A stretch of DNA of 64,000 nt from JALEFZ01 sp038527485. Lineage in GTDB: Bacteria > Bacteroidota > Bacteroidia > J057. The position numbers and the translations under genes were made by a program. The DNA lies in the NCBI GenBank assembly GCA_038527485.1, contig JBCBFT010000026.1, positions 1-64,000 of the forward strand. The letters run 5' to 3'. Below the pieces are notes generated by a model, which searched no databases, was not told the origin of the DNA, and was given only the letters and a program-made list of their open reading frames with translations. Position 1 is the first letter of the stretch. Every line of letters begins with the position of its first letter. Shown in pieces: positions 53,309 through 63,758 of this stretch.

Positions 53309-56300
53309 ATGAAACATCTATACTTACGGATGCTGTTCCTTGTTTGTTTCGGCCTTAGCATAAGCTATGCGCAGACGGACGTTGGAGTCACCTCCATTAC
53401 CTCACTAAACCTTACATGTAGTTTGTTTGGTAGTGGGGATACGATGACTATTAGATACAATAACTTCGGGACCACGACTGTCAGCAATGTTCCTCTAGGA
53501 TACTCCCTGACAGGGCTTACGCCAGTGGCCGAATCTAATCCAGCGAGTATTGCTCCGGGTGCCAATACCACCTACACATTCAATACCCCGCTGGCAGCGC
53601 CCCAGCCCAATACCTTCTATGTGCTGAAGATATGGACAGCGCTACCTGGCGATGTGAATGCCGCAAATGACACCTTTTCTACTACCATCTTGACGCCTGA
53701 TCTGGCGTCTTTGCCTTTTTCCGAAGACTTTGAAAGCTTCGTCCCCCAGTCCAACCCCAACAACGCAGGGGGTGTGAGTAATGGCTGGTCAAGATCTTCT
53801 ACGACGCCACAAGGATGGTATGTAGGGCAAGGATCGACAAATACGCCTAACACAGGGCCGACCGATGATCAGACACCTGGTGGTTCTAACTACATGTTTA
53901 CGGAAGCCACAGGAGGGACAACAGGCTCCCTTTATCGCTTGACCTCTCCTTGTATAGACCTCGGCGGTACAGTAGGCCCTCGTCTATCTTTCTGGTACCA
54001 TATGTTTGGTGATCAAATGGGAACACTAGAGGTGCTCGCTATAGAAGGCAATACCGAAACCGTCGTCTGGACCCTGACAGGTGAACAGCAGACCAACTCT
54101 GCCGATCCTTTCCTTGAAGCCATAGTCGATCTATCCCCATTCGCAGGTTCAGTCATTCAACTTCAATTTAGAGGAACTAGAGGCACTGGTGCGAGGAGTG
54201 ACATGGCCATTGATGATATCTTCTTATTTGATCCAGGGCCGATTGATCCAGGGGTAGTAGAAGTCATTTCACCCAATGGCCCTGGTTGCTATGGAGGTAG
54301 TGAAGATGTCGAAGTAATTGTAGAGAACTTTGGTTCGCAAGTACTAGACTTCGCAGCAACACCTGTATGGGTTATCTCTTCCGTTACAGGTCCTATCTCA
54401 AGCATAGACTCTGTCCTACTAGATACAGGAACCTTGAATATTTTTGATACACGGACTGTACTGGTAAGCACCACAGCTGATCTATCCGCTACGGGGACTT
54501 ACATAGTCAAAGGTTATACGGCGATTGCTTCAGACCCCAATGCTTTCAACGATACGACGACTGTCAATGCCAATACGCTCAACGCCATTCCAGGACCTTA
54601 CAGTGAAGATTTCGAAGGAGGAACTTCAGGCTTTCCTGGTGTCCTACCTCCAGGCTGGAACCGTACGCCGACCAACTCTCCGACATGGCACATCAACTTT
54701 GGTAATACACCTACCACACAGACAGGGCCTTCGGGCAATAACACGCCCACAGGTTTCCTATTTGCCTATGCAGAGATGGACAATGGATCGCAAGGCGACC
54801 AATACCAGCTGATCTCTCCTTGCTTGGATCTATCAAACATGGCAGCACCCAAGCTAGAATTCTTCTACCACATGTTTGGTATCAATACGGGAACGTTGGA
54901 TGTACTCGTCCGTACGAGTGCGAGTGAGACGAATGTATTTTCCCTCACAGGCCAGCAGCAGACAGGTTCTAACATTCCTTATGAGAGTGTCGTCCTAGAC
55001 CTGACTTCCTTCAAGCAAGATGTTCTTCAGTTGGTCTTCCGTGTGACACGTGGAAACGGTACGCGCGGCGACATCGCAATTGATGACATCAATATATTTG
55101 AGCCACCAGCAGTGGATGTAGCCGTTGGAGATCAGATCGTGCCTGAGTCTGGATGTGGGCTGGGTTCTGCGGAACAAGTAACTATCCAGATCATCAACCT
55201 AGGGACAGATACGCTGAACAGTGTGACAGCGACTTTCTCTGTGGATGCGGGTCCATTCATCACGCCTGAAGCGATACCTGGCTTCATTGCTCCTGGTGAT
55301 ACTTTACTCTACACATACACGGCTACAGCAGATCTCTCGGCGCTAGGACCTCATACGCTGGAAGTTTCTGCTACACAAAATACACCTCCCGATGCAGATG
55401 TGACCAACAACTCCCAAGTGGTCAACATCATCAACCTTGGACAGGTCGTCAATTCCTTCCCCTACTTCGAAGACTTTGAAGGTGGACAGGCAGGATGGAC
55501 CAGCCAGGGTGTCAATAATACATGGGCTTTTGGAACGCCTGCTAAGAATGTCATCCAAGGTGCTTCTTCTGGTGTCAATGCTTGGGTAACAGGTGGCTTG
55601 GGCCTCACATCATACAGTAACTTTGAACAGTCCTTTGTACTAGGTCCCTGTTTTGATTTCTCAGGAGTGACTGCCCCAATTCTAGAAATGGATATTTGGT
55701 GGGATGCAGAGGATAGCTTTGATGGAGCGGTCTTGCAATCCTCCGTTGACGGAGGGGTAACCTGGCAGCGTGTGGGAGACTTCGGTGATCCTGACAACTG
55801 GTACAATGACAACTTTATCTCTGCTCAGCCAGGCGGACAGGTCCAGGGATGGACAGGAGATGGAACACTGGGATCACAAGAGTGGGTCAATGCACGCCAT
55901 GAACTAGATGGCCTAGGTGGCGAGAGCGCCGTATTGCTGCGTATCGCATTTGGTGCAGATGTCAGTATAACGGAGGATGGATTTGCCTTTGACAATATTT
56001 CCATCTTCGACAAACCAGATTTTGATGCTGCTGCTGTTGAACTGCTGAATCCCTCAGGTGCTTGTGGATACTCCGCTGCTACCCCCATTACTGTTAGCTA
56101 CGTCAATGAGGGGGTACAGACCATTGATTCCATTCAGATTTTCTATCAAATTGATGGCGGTACACCTGTAGGAGAGACAGATTTCCAGCAGGTACAGCCT
56201 GACAGTATAGGGATCTATACATTTACCACGACAGCGGATCTCAGCAACCTTGCGACGAGCTATGACATTACCTTCTATGTTGTACTCTTGGGTGATACAC

Positions 56301-59300
56301 TCAATGTAGGTGATACCTTAACCACTCCCGTCACACCTTTGAACTTTCCAGAGGTCAATACCTTCCCCTATGCCGAGAACTTCGAAAACGGTCAAGGAGG
56401 TTGGACTTCTGGTGGGACCTTAAATACCTGGGCCTTCGGTACACCAGGTAAAACCACCATCAATTCGGCTTTCTCTGGTGTGAATTCATGGGTCACAGGT
56501 GGTTTGGGCAACTTATCCTATGCCAATGGTGAAGCTTCATTTGTCATCGGACCTTGTATGAATATGAGTGCCATCACCAATCCTGTCATTCGAATGGGAA
56601 TCTGGTATGATTCGGAGTTTAGCTTCGATGGAGCTGTACTACAGGCTTCGACAGATGGTGGGGAGACGTGGTCCCGAGTGGGAGAATTTAATGATCCCGT
56701 CAACTGGTACAACGACAACTTCATCTCTGCTCAACCAGGGAACCAGCCACAAGGGTGGACAGGAGGCTCTAACGGTTGGTTGCTCGCGCAACATGCACTG
56801 GATAACTTAGGTGGAGAACCCACTGTACGCCTTCGCATCGCCTTTGATGCAGACTTTAGTAGTACGGCAGATGGATTCGCCTTCGATGATGTCTTCATCT
56901 GGGAGCGTGCCAATGACGACGCGAGTGCGGTAGCCTTCAACGATCTGCCACTGTCGATCTGTGACGATGACTCCGTAGAACTGGTCGTCACGATCTCCAA
57001 TGACGGACTCGTACCTCAGCAGAATATACCTGTGACACTCGTCATTACAGATCCTAATAATAGTACGACGACGTTGAACACGACATTTACTGGCTTCCTT
57101 CCACCAGGTACTACAGGTACAGTAAACTTTGGATTCTTCAGCTCACCTCTAGGCGGTGCTTACGACTTGCAGGTATATACAGATTTGGCTAACGATACAA
57201 CGGTCTTTAATGACACGACGCTAGGATCTTTCCAGATTGATGCCATCCTGACACCACCGAGTGCGATAGGAGATACAGCGTGTAATACGACGGGAGATAT
57301 CTTCTTCTTGTCTGCTTCTCCTCAGGGAACAGGAGACATCTACTGGTATGATTCTCCTACAAGCAGTACGATTGTGGGACAGGGAAACACCTTCACGACG
57401 CCTTTCCTAAGTACGACTACGACCTATTATGCTGAAGAGGCGAACCTGCAATTCTTTACAGCAGGTAAACCCGACAATACGGGCGGCTTCGGTTTCCATG
57501 ACACGAACTTCGGTACCAATGGATTGACCTTCAATGTCGAACAAGATCTAGTATTAGAGTCCGTCTTGATTTATCCTGAAAATAATAGTAGTGGTACCGT
57601 GACGATCAACTTGCGTAACGCACTGGGGCAAGTATTAGAGACGACCAATTTTACCGTTAATTCACCTGCTCCTCTCAATGTAGAAGTGCCGCTGAACTGG
57701 TCCATTCCTGCGGGAACAGGATATCGAATTGATGCATCAGGTACAAGTCTCGGATTTGGTCAGGGACTCTTCCGCAATAGCTCAGCTGCTTCTTTCCCAT
57801 ATGAGGTCCCAGGTTTGATCTCCATCACTGGTAACGTCAACGGATTGACTACCTCCTACTACTTCTTCTACAACTGGCGCATTCGTACAGCGGGTTGTCC
57901 TAGCCCACGTGTGCCTGTACAAGCCATCATCTTACCTCCTGCTTTTGTGAACCTAGGAATTGATGGTGTGTTCTGTGGAGAGCGTACAGTTGATGTAGGA
58001 AGTCCCGCTTTGTCTACTTATCAGTGGTCGTTGGATGGCGTACCATTTGCCAATACACCTTCTGTCACGATTGATTCTACAGGACAGTATACCGTCTTAG
58101 TGACCAACTCCTTTGGCTGTACGGCAGAGGATACGGCCAACTTCACTTTCAATGATGCGCCTGTAGCAGATGCAGGTCCTGACTCAGCTTCTTGTGATCC
58201 GATCCTTTTGGAGGCAGAGCCTGTGGCTGGAGCGACTTATTTCTGGTTCTCTCCTGTGCCACAAAATCAGGACTCCTCACAGCAGAGCTACTTAGCGACA
58301 AATACTAGCGTATACATCCTGACTGTGACTGCACTGGGTTGTACCAATACAGATACCGTCAACATCGAGATCTTCCCGACCCCAGATATAGACTTGGGTG
58401 GAGACATTACCTCTTGTTCGGATGTGATCCTGGATGCAGGTACTTCAGGAATGAACTATCAGTGGAGTTCGGGAGATACCTCCTCTACGATCATTGTGAC
58501 GCCGCCATTGACAGGAGTAGATACCTTTAGCGTAGTGGTGACAAATGGCCTTGGTTGTGTGGGTAGAGATACTGCCACGGTAGCGCAGGGCGCGGCACCT
58601 ATCGTCGACTTGGGAACAGATACCACATCTTGTAATCCGATCACACTAGATGCAGGAAATCCTGGCTTGAGCTACGACTGGAGTACAGGCGAGACGAGCC
58701 AGACGATTGTAGCGTCTCAGTCTGATACCTACATGGTGACGGTGACCAATGCCGATGGATGCCAAAGTATAGACATGGTTGATGTGACCATCGCAGGGCC
58801 ACCCGATGTCGTGCCCGGCTACCTAAACGCCAACAACGACCTGACGGTGAACTTCTTCATCCAAAGTGGAGCTGACCCAAGCAATGACTACACATGGATC
58901 TTCAACGATGGGACAGGTGCGACGAGCAACGATCCGTCTCCGACCTATATGTTTGGCTTCGCAGGTACGTATAACATCACCCTCATCACGACCAATGCTT
59001 GTGGTAGCGACACGACTACTCTATTGATTACCAATGTCGCCAACGACGACGCACTCGCACGCTTCATTCAGGTAGCGCCTAATCCTACGGAGGGTCGCTT
59101 CCATGTGAAGAGTGAAATGATCAACGTGCCCAACCTCTTCATTGAGGTGGTCGATGTGCAGGGACGTATTGTCTACCAATATCAGCAAGGCAACGTGAGC
59201 GGTAGCTTCGACCATGCGATAGACATCAGCGATCAGGCCTTGGGCATCTATGTGCTCCGCGTATCAGATGGTGTCCGTGAGGTCACACAACGGATCATCC

Positions 59301-59308
59301 GACAATAA
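53309..59308 (+). CDS. Giant secreted multidomain protein with T9SS sorting domain
   Basis: 1999 residues; signal peptide MKHLYLRMLFLVCFGLSISYAQ. CARDB-like modules alternate with four adhesive domains. Two are MAM-like (about 130-310 and 425-600; LPFSEDFESF / YSEDFEGG, LTSPCIDLG, FWYHMFG, GARSDMAIDDIFLF). Two are concanavalin-like (about 715-900 and 1020-1200; FPYFEDFEGGQAGW, NTWAFGTP, FDGAVLQ, GDFGDPDNWYNDNFIS, DGFAFDNISIFD). A fifth beta-sandwich, three or more Ig/SprB-like repeats (YQWSSGDTSS), a PKD domain (YTWIFNDG) and a type A sorting domain (VAPNPTEGRFHVKS; LGIYVLRVSDG) follow. A cell-surface or released adhesin by inference; the domain order repeats itself within pairs. Confidence 0.88.
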   Translation: MKHLYLRMLFLVCFGLSISYAQTDVGVTSITSLNLTCSLFGSGDTMTIRYNNFGTTTVSNVPLGYSLTGLTPVAESNPASIAPGANTTYTFNTPLAAPQPNTFYVLKIWTALPGDVNAANDTFSTTILTPDLASLPFSEDFESFVPQSNPNNAGGVSNGWSRSSTTPQGWYVGQGSTNTPNTGPTDDQTPGGSNYMFTEATGGTTGSLYRLTSPCIDLGGTVGPRLSFWYHMFGDQMGTLEVLAIEGNTETVVWTLTGEQQTNSADPFLEAIVDLSPFAGSVIQLQFRGTRGTGARSDMAIDDIFLFDPGPIDPGVVEVISPNGPGCYGGSEDVEVIVENFGSQVLDFAATPVWVISSVTGPISSIDSVLLDTGTLNIFDTRTVLVSTTADLSATGTYIVKGYTAIASDPNAFNDTTTVNANTLNAIPGPYSEDFEGGTSGFPGVLPPGWNRTPTNSPTWHINFGNTPTTQTGPSGNNTPTGFLFAYAEMDNGSQGDQYQLISPCLDLSNMAAPKLEFFYHMFGINTGTLDVLVRTSASETNVFSLTGQQQTGSNIPYESVVLDLTSFKQDVLQLVFRVTRGNGTRGDIAIDDINIFEPPAVDVAVGDQIVPESGCGLGSAEQVTIQIINLGTDTLNSVTATFSVDAGPFITPEAIPGFIAPGDTLLYTYTATADLSALGPHTLEVSATQNTPPDADVTNNSQVVNIINLGQVVNSFPYFEDFEGGQAGWTSQGVNNTWAFGTPAKNVIQGASSGVNAWVTGGLGLTSYSNFEQSFVLGPCFDFSGVTAPILEMDIWWDAEDSFDGAVLQSSVDGGVTWQRVGDFGDPDNWYNDNFISAQPGGQVQGWTGDGTLGSQEWVNARHELDGLGGESAVLLRIAFGADVSITEDGFAFDNISIFDKPDFDAAAVELLNPSGACGYSAATPITVSYVNEGVQTIDSIQIFYQIDGGTPVGETDFQQVQPDSIGIYTFTTTADLSNLATSYDITFYVVLLGDTLNVGDTLTTPVTPLNFPEVNTFPYAENFENGQGGWTSGGTLNTWAFGTPGKTTINSAFSGVNSWVTGGLGNLSYANGEASFVIGPCMNMSAITNPVIRMGIWYDSEFSFDGAVLQASTDGGETWSRVGEFNDPVNWYNDNFISAQPGNQPQGWTGGSNGWLLAQHALDNLGGEPTVRLRIAFDADFSSTADGFAFDDVFIWERANDDASAVAFNDLPLSICDDDSVELVVTISNDGLVPQQNIPVTLVITDPNNSTTTLNTTFTGFLPPGTTGTVNFGFFSSPLGGAYDLQVYTDLANDTTVFNDTTLGSFQIDAILTPPSAIGDTACNTTGDIFFLSASPQGTGDIYWYDSPTSSTIVGQGNTFTTPFLSTTTTYYAEEANLQFFTAGKPDNTGGFGFHDTNFGTNGLTFNVEQDLVLESVLIYPENNSSGTVTINLRNALGQVLETTNFTVNSPAPLNVEVPLNWSIPAGTGYRIDASGTSLGFGQGLFRNSSAASFPYEVPGLISITGNVNGLTTSYYFFYNWRIRTAGCPSPRVPVQAIILPPAFVNLGIDGVFCGERTVDVGSPALSTYQWSLDGVPFANTPSVTIDSTGQYTVLVTNSFGCTAEDTANFTFNDAPVADAGPDSASCDPILLEAEPVAGATYFWFSPVPQNQDSSQQSYLATNTSVYILTVTALGCTNTDTVNIEIFPTPDIDLGGDITSCSDVILDAGTSGMNYQWSSGDTSSTIIVTPPLTGVDTFSVVVTNGLGCVGRDTATVAQGAAPIVDLGTDTTSCNPITLDAGNPGLSYDWSTGETSQTIVASQSDTYMVTVTNADGCQSIDMVDVTIAGPPDVVPGYLNANNDLTVNFFIQSGADPSNDYTWIFNDGTGATSNDPSPTYMFGFAGTYNITLITTNACGSDTTTLLITNVANDDALARFIQVAPNPTEGRFHVKSEMINVPNLFIEVVDVQGRIVYQYQQGNVSGSFDHAIDISDQALGIYVLRVSDGVREVTQRIIRQ

Positions 59309-59332
59309 GAAAAGACATATTTGAAATGATGA

Positions 59333-59364
59333 TGCCGCTTTTCCTGATGGGAAAGCGGCATTTT
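59333..59364 (+). terminator. Terminator of the giant secreted-protein gene
   Basis: TGCCGCTTTTCC (59333-59344), loop TGAT, GGGAAAGCGGCA (59349-59360), one G-T pair, then TTTTATTTTT. Strong intrinsic terminator. Confidence 0.9.
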
Positions 59365-59470
59365 ATTTTTGGGCGAGTGAGTGTTTGGAATCAATGGCTA
59401 GATGTACCTAGGGTTTCCTTTGATCTAAGACCTTAACCATCTGGGAAAGATCAATATGATCCTGATTTTT

Positions 59471-61084
59471 TTACCCCAGCCCCCGAATCACCTTCAGATA
59501 CCGCCGCATCTCCTCCCTCACTTTAGGAAAAAGAATCAACAACCCAATCATATTGGGAAACACCAGCGCCAGAATCATCGCATCAGAAAATTTGATGACA
59601 GCATCCAGGGTAATGGCCGCGCCCAAAATCGTGAAGAGCAAGAAGATCAATTTGTAGGTGAGGTCGGTCCATTTTCCTCTGCCAAAGAGATACTTCCATG
59701 CTTGCAGGCCATAGTAAGACCAAGAGAGGATGGTGGAGAAAGCAAATAGTGTCACCGCAATGGCCAATACATAGGAGGCCCCAGGAATGGCCGCATCAAA
59801 AGCCATGGAGGTCAAGTTCACACCGCCGAGTCTAGATCCATCCGCCATGAGTGCTTGGCCATTTACGACGTCGCCGTAGACGAAGGCACCCTCCATGTTG
59901 AACATGACGATGATGATGGCTGTCATGGTGCAAACCACTACCGTGTCGATGAAAGGTTCTAGCAAACCCACCAAACCTTCTGAAGCAGGATATTTTGTAT
60001 TGACGGCGGAGTGTGCGATCGCAGCTGATCCTGCTCCCGCTTCGTTGGAGAAGGCCGCACGGCGAAAGCCTTGAATCATGACGCCGATGAAGCCTCCAAC
60101 GATCGTAGATTGAGGGGTGAAGGCTTCCGAAATGATCAAACCGATGGCGTCATCGACGAAACTGTAGTTGGACAAAATGATGAATATGGCAGAAGCCACA
60201 TACAAGATCGCCATAAGTGGCACCAATTTCTCCGTCACTTTGGCGATGCGCTTGATGCCACCGATGATGACGATCCCTACCAGCACCGCAAAGACCAATC
60301 CGATCAGGCTTCCAGAAGCAGAACCTTCGATTCCCAATCTCACAATGAGCTGCGCGGCTGCCTGATTAGTCTGAAAGGCATTTCCTCCCCCAAAAGATGC
60401 TCCCACACAGCAGATAGCAAATACAACAGCAAGAAACTTCCCCAGTTTGGGTAAACCGCTTTCTTTGAGCCCTCTCGACAGATAATACATCGGACCACCA
60501 TATACATTGCCTTCACGATCTATGTCTCTGTATTTTACGCCAAGGGTACACTCGACGAACTTGGAGGACATGCCCAGTAAGCCTGCCACCACCATCCAGA
60601 AAGTTGCACCAGGACCTCCGATAGAAATGGCTACGGCCACCATAGCAATATTTCCCAATCCTACCGTCCCAGAGACAGCAGTCGCCAATGCCTGAAAGTG
60701 ATTGACCTCTCCATGATGACTTTCGTCTTTTAGCGTTTTTTTGATATCTCCTTCTACTTCATGAAGGTGGGAAGTTGGAGTAGCCTGTGTAGATTCTACT
60801 TCATCGTATTTCCCCCGAACCACCCTTATGGCAGTTGGGAAATGTCGAATATTTACAAAGCCAAAATAAACTGTAAAAAATAGCGCCCCCAGGAGCAGTA
60901 GAATCAATACTATGGGAACGCCGACCCCAAAGACCGTGAGCGTAGAAAGTACAAGGTCTTCCCACCAAGTCGCAAAAGGCATAAACGCCTCATTGATTTG
61001 TTCGTCCAATCCTCCTGTCTGCGCACGACTGATGAAGGGAAGGCTGACCCATAGCAGGGCCAGTATACATCGTCTTGAATTCAT
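59471..61084 (-). CDS. Sodium:alanine (AGCS family) symporter
   Basis: 537 residues with about ten helices. Family motifs: FQALATAVSGTVGLGNIAMV (about 135-155), GGPGATFWMVVAGLLGMSSK followed by FVECTLGVKYRD, YGGPMYYLSRGL, the GGGNAFQTNQ block, and RRAAFSNEAGAGSAAIAHSA (about 340-360). It takes up alanine, glycine or a related amino acid with Na+. The N-terminus has a signal-like segment (ISRAQTGG) and a short periplasmic stretch before the first helix, as in other Bacteroidota members. Single gene. Confidence 0.94.
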   Translation of the reverse strand: MNSRRCILALLWVSLPFISRAQTGGLDEQINEAFMPFATWWEDLVLSTLTVFGVGVPIVLILLLLGALFFTVYFGFVNIRHFPTAIRVVRGKYDEVESTQATPTSHLHEVEGDIKKTLKDESHHGEVNHFQALATAVSGTVGLGNIAMVAVAISIGGPGATFWMVVAGLLGMSSKFVECTLGVKYRDIDREGNVYGGPMYYLSRGLKESGLPKLGKFLAVVFAICCVGASFGGGNAFQTNQAAAQLIVRLGIEGSASGSLIGLVFAVLVGIVIIGGIKRIAKVTEKLVPLMAILYVASAIFIILSNYSFVDDAIGLIISEAFTPQSTIVGGFIGVMIQGFRRAAFSNEAGAGSAAIAHSAVNTKYPASEGLVGLLEPFIDTVVVCTMTAIIIVMFNMEGAFVYGDVVNGQALMADGSRLGGVNLTSMAFDAAIPGASYVLAIAVTLFAFSTILSWSYYGLQAWKYLFGRGKWTDLTYKLIFLLFTILGAAITLDAVIKFSDAMILALVFPNMIGLLILFPKVREEMRRYLKVIRGLG

Positions 61085-61206
61085 AAGTATGTGGTTATGA
61101 TTTGCAAGCCAATGTTTAGAATAAATTTTTCAGATGCGCTTTTTATCGGAAAAGATCTCTATCTGTCAGTCATTCACTTACTGACAAAAAGATATAATTA
61201 TTTGAT

Positions 61207-62289
61207 TTACAAGGAAATATTCTCCTTGGGGATTTTTAGGCGAATTTTTCTGTCTCGCTTTTCCGACATCTCAAGTAGGCTCGTTTTTAGTGGGTTGAGG
61301 TGATGCTCCGCCGTCCAGTTACCCGCCCCGAAAATGCCATCAAGCAGGGCACAGAGCAAGCGTTTGATTTGATTGTGGTCTTTGATATCAAAGGTCTTGT
61401 TGGATGCGGAGAAATTTTTGGGTTTGATTTCCAGCCATTCATTTTCTGATCCTCTGCGATGGGCAAATTCAAATAGAAGCTCAAATAAGGCAGGAGTTAA
61501 TTTCACCTCTCGCTTCTCCCCTCCTGGAAAACCTTTCAAAAAGACGAGATACTCTATTTTCCCAGAGGATACCCTTTTTTTCTGTAGTTGTATGTGCAAA
61601 TGATCGGAAGAAGGAATGACATTTTCTGCTAGTTCTTTCACCCAGCTTAGTGCGAGGGCGAAAAAAATCATGATCAGGGAGGTTTTGAAAATGGCTGAGA
61701 ATAAGGTCAGATTAATGTTACTACCAGAGAACTTATAGATTTGCGCGATCAACACAATCAAAATACATACCAGCGATAAAAAAGCTAATGCTTTTAATCT
61801 TCGTTTGACAAATGACTCCCACAATACATATCCCAAAAATCCTAAGGTAAAAATGGCATAATACACATCTAGCTCAGGGATCATTTCTGAACCTGTATCG
61901 GAGACCATTCGACTGAGCGTAGGCAGAATAGAAAAAAGAAAAGGAAGCCCCACGATGTATCTCCAGTATGTCGATTGGATGATCGGTCTGATGGGATCAG
62001 GCAAGTACCTAAACCAGGGCAGTGCCAATAAAATAAATAAGCTGTTGAGCAAGGACCAGATACTCCGCCATCCATCGATCACATATCCTGAGGTAACGCC
62101 TCTCGATGTAAAGTATATCTCAAAGGCTCCTGAAATACCCCAGCATAAAACAGAGAGAGCCAACCATACTTGCCCAAAATCATGCTGCTTCTTGCCTATA
62201 TGCCACCAGATCGAAAGTAAGGCTACAAAGGCAAACAGACATACTGAAAATTGCCACCAACCATAAAAAGATATGACCTCACTGTTCAT
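61207..62289 (-). CDS. Seven-helix membrane protein with winged-helix-like cytosolic tail
   Basis: 360 residues. Seven hydrophobic helices: about 10-28, 41-60, 76-93, 111-125, 141-157, 167-185, 196-217. The remaining 140 residues are soluble and contain KREVKLTPALFELLFEFAHR, similar to the start of OmpR-type winged helices ('V.LTP..FELL..LA'), then IKRLLCALLDGIFG and a basic end (SEKRDRKIRLKIPKE). I infer a membrane-bound one-component regulator; alternatively the tail binds another protein. No known family recognised. 122 bp upstream of the AGCS gene. Confidence 0.65.
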   Translation of the reverse strand: MNSEVISFYGWWQFSVCLFAFVALLSIWWHIGKKQHDFGQVWLALSVLCWGISGAFEIYFTSRGVTSGYVIDGWRSIWSLLNSLFILLALPWFRYLPDPIRPIIQSTYWRYIVGLPFLFSILPTLSRMVSDTGSEMIPELDVYYAIFTLGFLGYVLWESFVKRRLKALAFLSLVCILIVLIAQIYKFSGSNINLTLFSAIFKTSLIMIFFALALSWVKELAENVIPSSDHLHIQLQKKRVSSGKIEYLVFLKGFPGGEKREVKLTPALFELLFEFAHRRGSENEWLEIKPKNFSASNKTFDIKDHNQIKRLLCALLDGIFGAGNWTAEHHLNPLKTSLLEMSEKRDRKIRLKIPKENISL

Positions 62290-62739
62290 GATGCTGAAGA
62301 TCCTAAATAGACATACAGATGTAAGAGGTCAGATATCAGACTGTAAAGTGCTAATAGTCACGATGAAGGGATATCTAACATGACATGATGTTAGGGATTT
62401 TTTTTGGAACTTCATACAAGTTGAGGCGATCCCTCCTATGGAATCGCCCCAACTCATAAAACTCATACCTAAGAAACGTTTCTATCCAGCACTCACGACA
62501 GTGTAACAAAAGTTTTATACTATAATTTTCAAGTATAGTAACAGGCTATTTGGGGTCCCGAGGTTAACGCTCGGGATGGCCTAGGAATTTGGTGTCAGGG
62601 GCGGATAGAGGATTGGGGCTAAAATTCCGTCCCGAGGTTCATCATCGGGATTGGTTCTTTTTGCCTAATAATCCCGAGTCTGATACTCGGGACGCTGAAG
62701 GCGATAGTTAAATACTAGAAAACTTACGTTACATTGTAC
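62290..62739. other. Intergenic region with palindromes
   Basis: About 450 bp without a gene. Left part is AT-rich with no recognised signal; the right part holds the three TCCCGA palindromes (separate entry). Confidence 0.5.
62556..62692. repeat. Three TCCCGA-type REP-like palindromes
   Basis: TCCCGAG-GTTAACG-CTCGGGA (62556-62576), TCCCGA-N9-TCGGGA (62630-62650) and TCCCGAGT-CTGAT-ACTCGGGA (62672-62692; 8-bp arms). Same arm word, different loops. Such clusters are typical of REP/RAYT-type elements. They lie between two minus-strand genes. Confidence 0.7.
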
Positions 62740-63738
62740 TCACGACTGCTTCAACTGATAGAATATACCCACATTGAAGCTAGGCGCTGCCAGGATATTT
62801 CGTGCAGATAGTACCCCACCCGCAGAGACAGAAAAACCCCAATTTTTGGAGGTGATGTAATTCACTTCGGGGATAATGGCAAAATAGGTCAAGCGGTTAC
62901 CAAAGATAGAAGAACTCCCCGTTACCCCTTCAGATGAGTTGGCACCAAAAGGTTGTACTTGGGTCCATTTGAATGCCAGGACCCAATGCTCATTCGGAAG
63001 CCATCCCAATTCACCTGACCAGACAAAAGCATCGTCATAATTAACGGAGACCAATCCGCTGGTGTAGGCAAGATCGGCTGTGCCTCGCCATTGGTAGCCT
63101 GCTGAGAGATTGGCATAGAGGGGTTTGGGATAAAAAGAATGCGAAGCGTGGATCATCCCGATGGCTCCCCATGCACCATCTCCTGTCTGTAAGAGTTCGG
63201 TTTCTCCACCCACATTCGCGCCCGAGGGAAGTTTCACTTGGCCAGAAGCGGACAATACGATCGGGCCCTCTTTGACGATGCCATACTTTAGCCCAAGTTG
63301 GATCTCTCCCAAACCATTGAATTCGTCGCCTGGAATGATGGTGCCATCTACCGTACTCTCTAGCTTGTTGATGGTTCCTCTGACAAATAGTTGGGCATTC
63401 ACGAGCGCTGTCAAACGGTCATTGACCCCATACTCTCCATACAATACCGTGCTGTATACAGAGGTTGTGGTGATGTCAATCAGGTTCCCGTCAGGGTTGA
63501 AAAACTGACCTGCGCGAATCGAGCTTTGATTGAGCTTGAAGTACCCTTCATTCTGAGCCTGTGTCCATCCGCTTTGTGCTTGAGTGAAGGAGAATGGAAC
63601 AAGCAAGAATCCTATGAAGTAGACAATGAGAAGGGAGAGTCGAGACATGGGACTGAAAGCGCGCGTCATTCCCCTATTCCACATAAGGTATGCCTCGATT
63701 TCTTCTGCATGGGTATTTAAAAACGTGATTCGTTTCAT
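62740..63738 (-). CDS. Outer-membrane protein (MetA-pathway/transporter-type barrel)
   Basis: Up to 332 residues from ATG 63738. The signal peptide MSRLSLLIVYFIGFLLVPFS begins at an internal ATG (63648), which may be the true start. Mature barrel: GYFKLNQSSIRAGQFFNPDG, VYSTVLYGEYGVNDRLTA, GLGEIQLGLKYGIV, KLPSGANVG, YANLSAGYQWRG and a C-terminal FNVGIFYQL. The pattern 'EYG..DRLT... .GLGD...GLKY' matches the 'phenol MetA-pathway' outer-membrane family (PF13557). Substrate unknown. It begins 20 bp after the DM13 stop, so probably the same operon. Confidence 0.72.
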   Translation of the reverse strand: MKRITFLNTHAEEIEAYLMWNRGMTRAFSPMSRLSLLIVYFIGFLLVPFSFTQAQSGWTQAQNEGYFKLNQSSIRAGQFFNPDGNLIDITTTSVYSTVLYGEYGVNDRLTALVNAQLFVRGTINKLESTVDGTIIPGDEFNGLGEIQLGLKYGIVKEGPIVLSASGQVKLPSGANVGGETELLQTGDGAWGAIGMIHASHSFYPKPLYANLSAGYQWRGTADLAYTSGLVSVNYDDAFVWSGELGWLPNEHWVLAFKWTQVQPFGANSSEGVTGSSSIFGNRLTYFAIIPEVNYITSKNWGFSVSAGGVLSARNILAAPSFNVGIFYQLKQS

Positions 63739-63758
63739 TTTGCAATTGGGGTAAGGAG

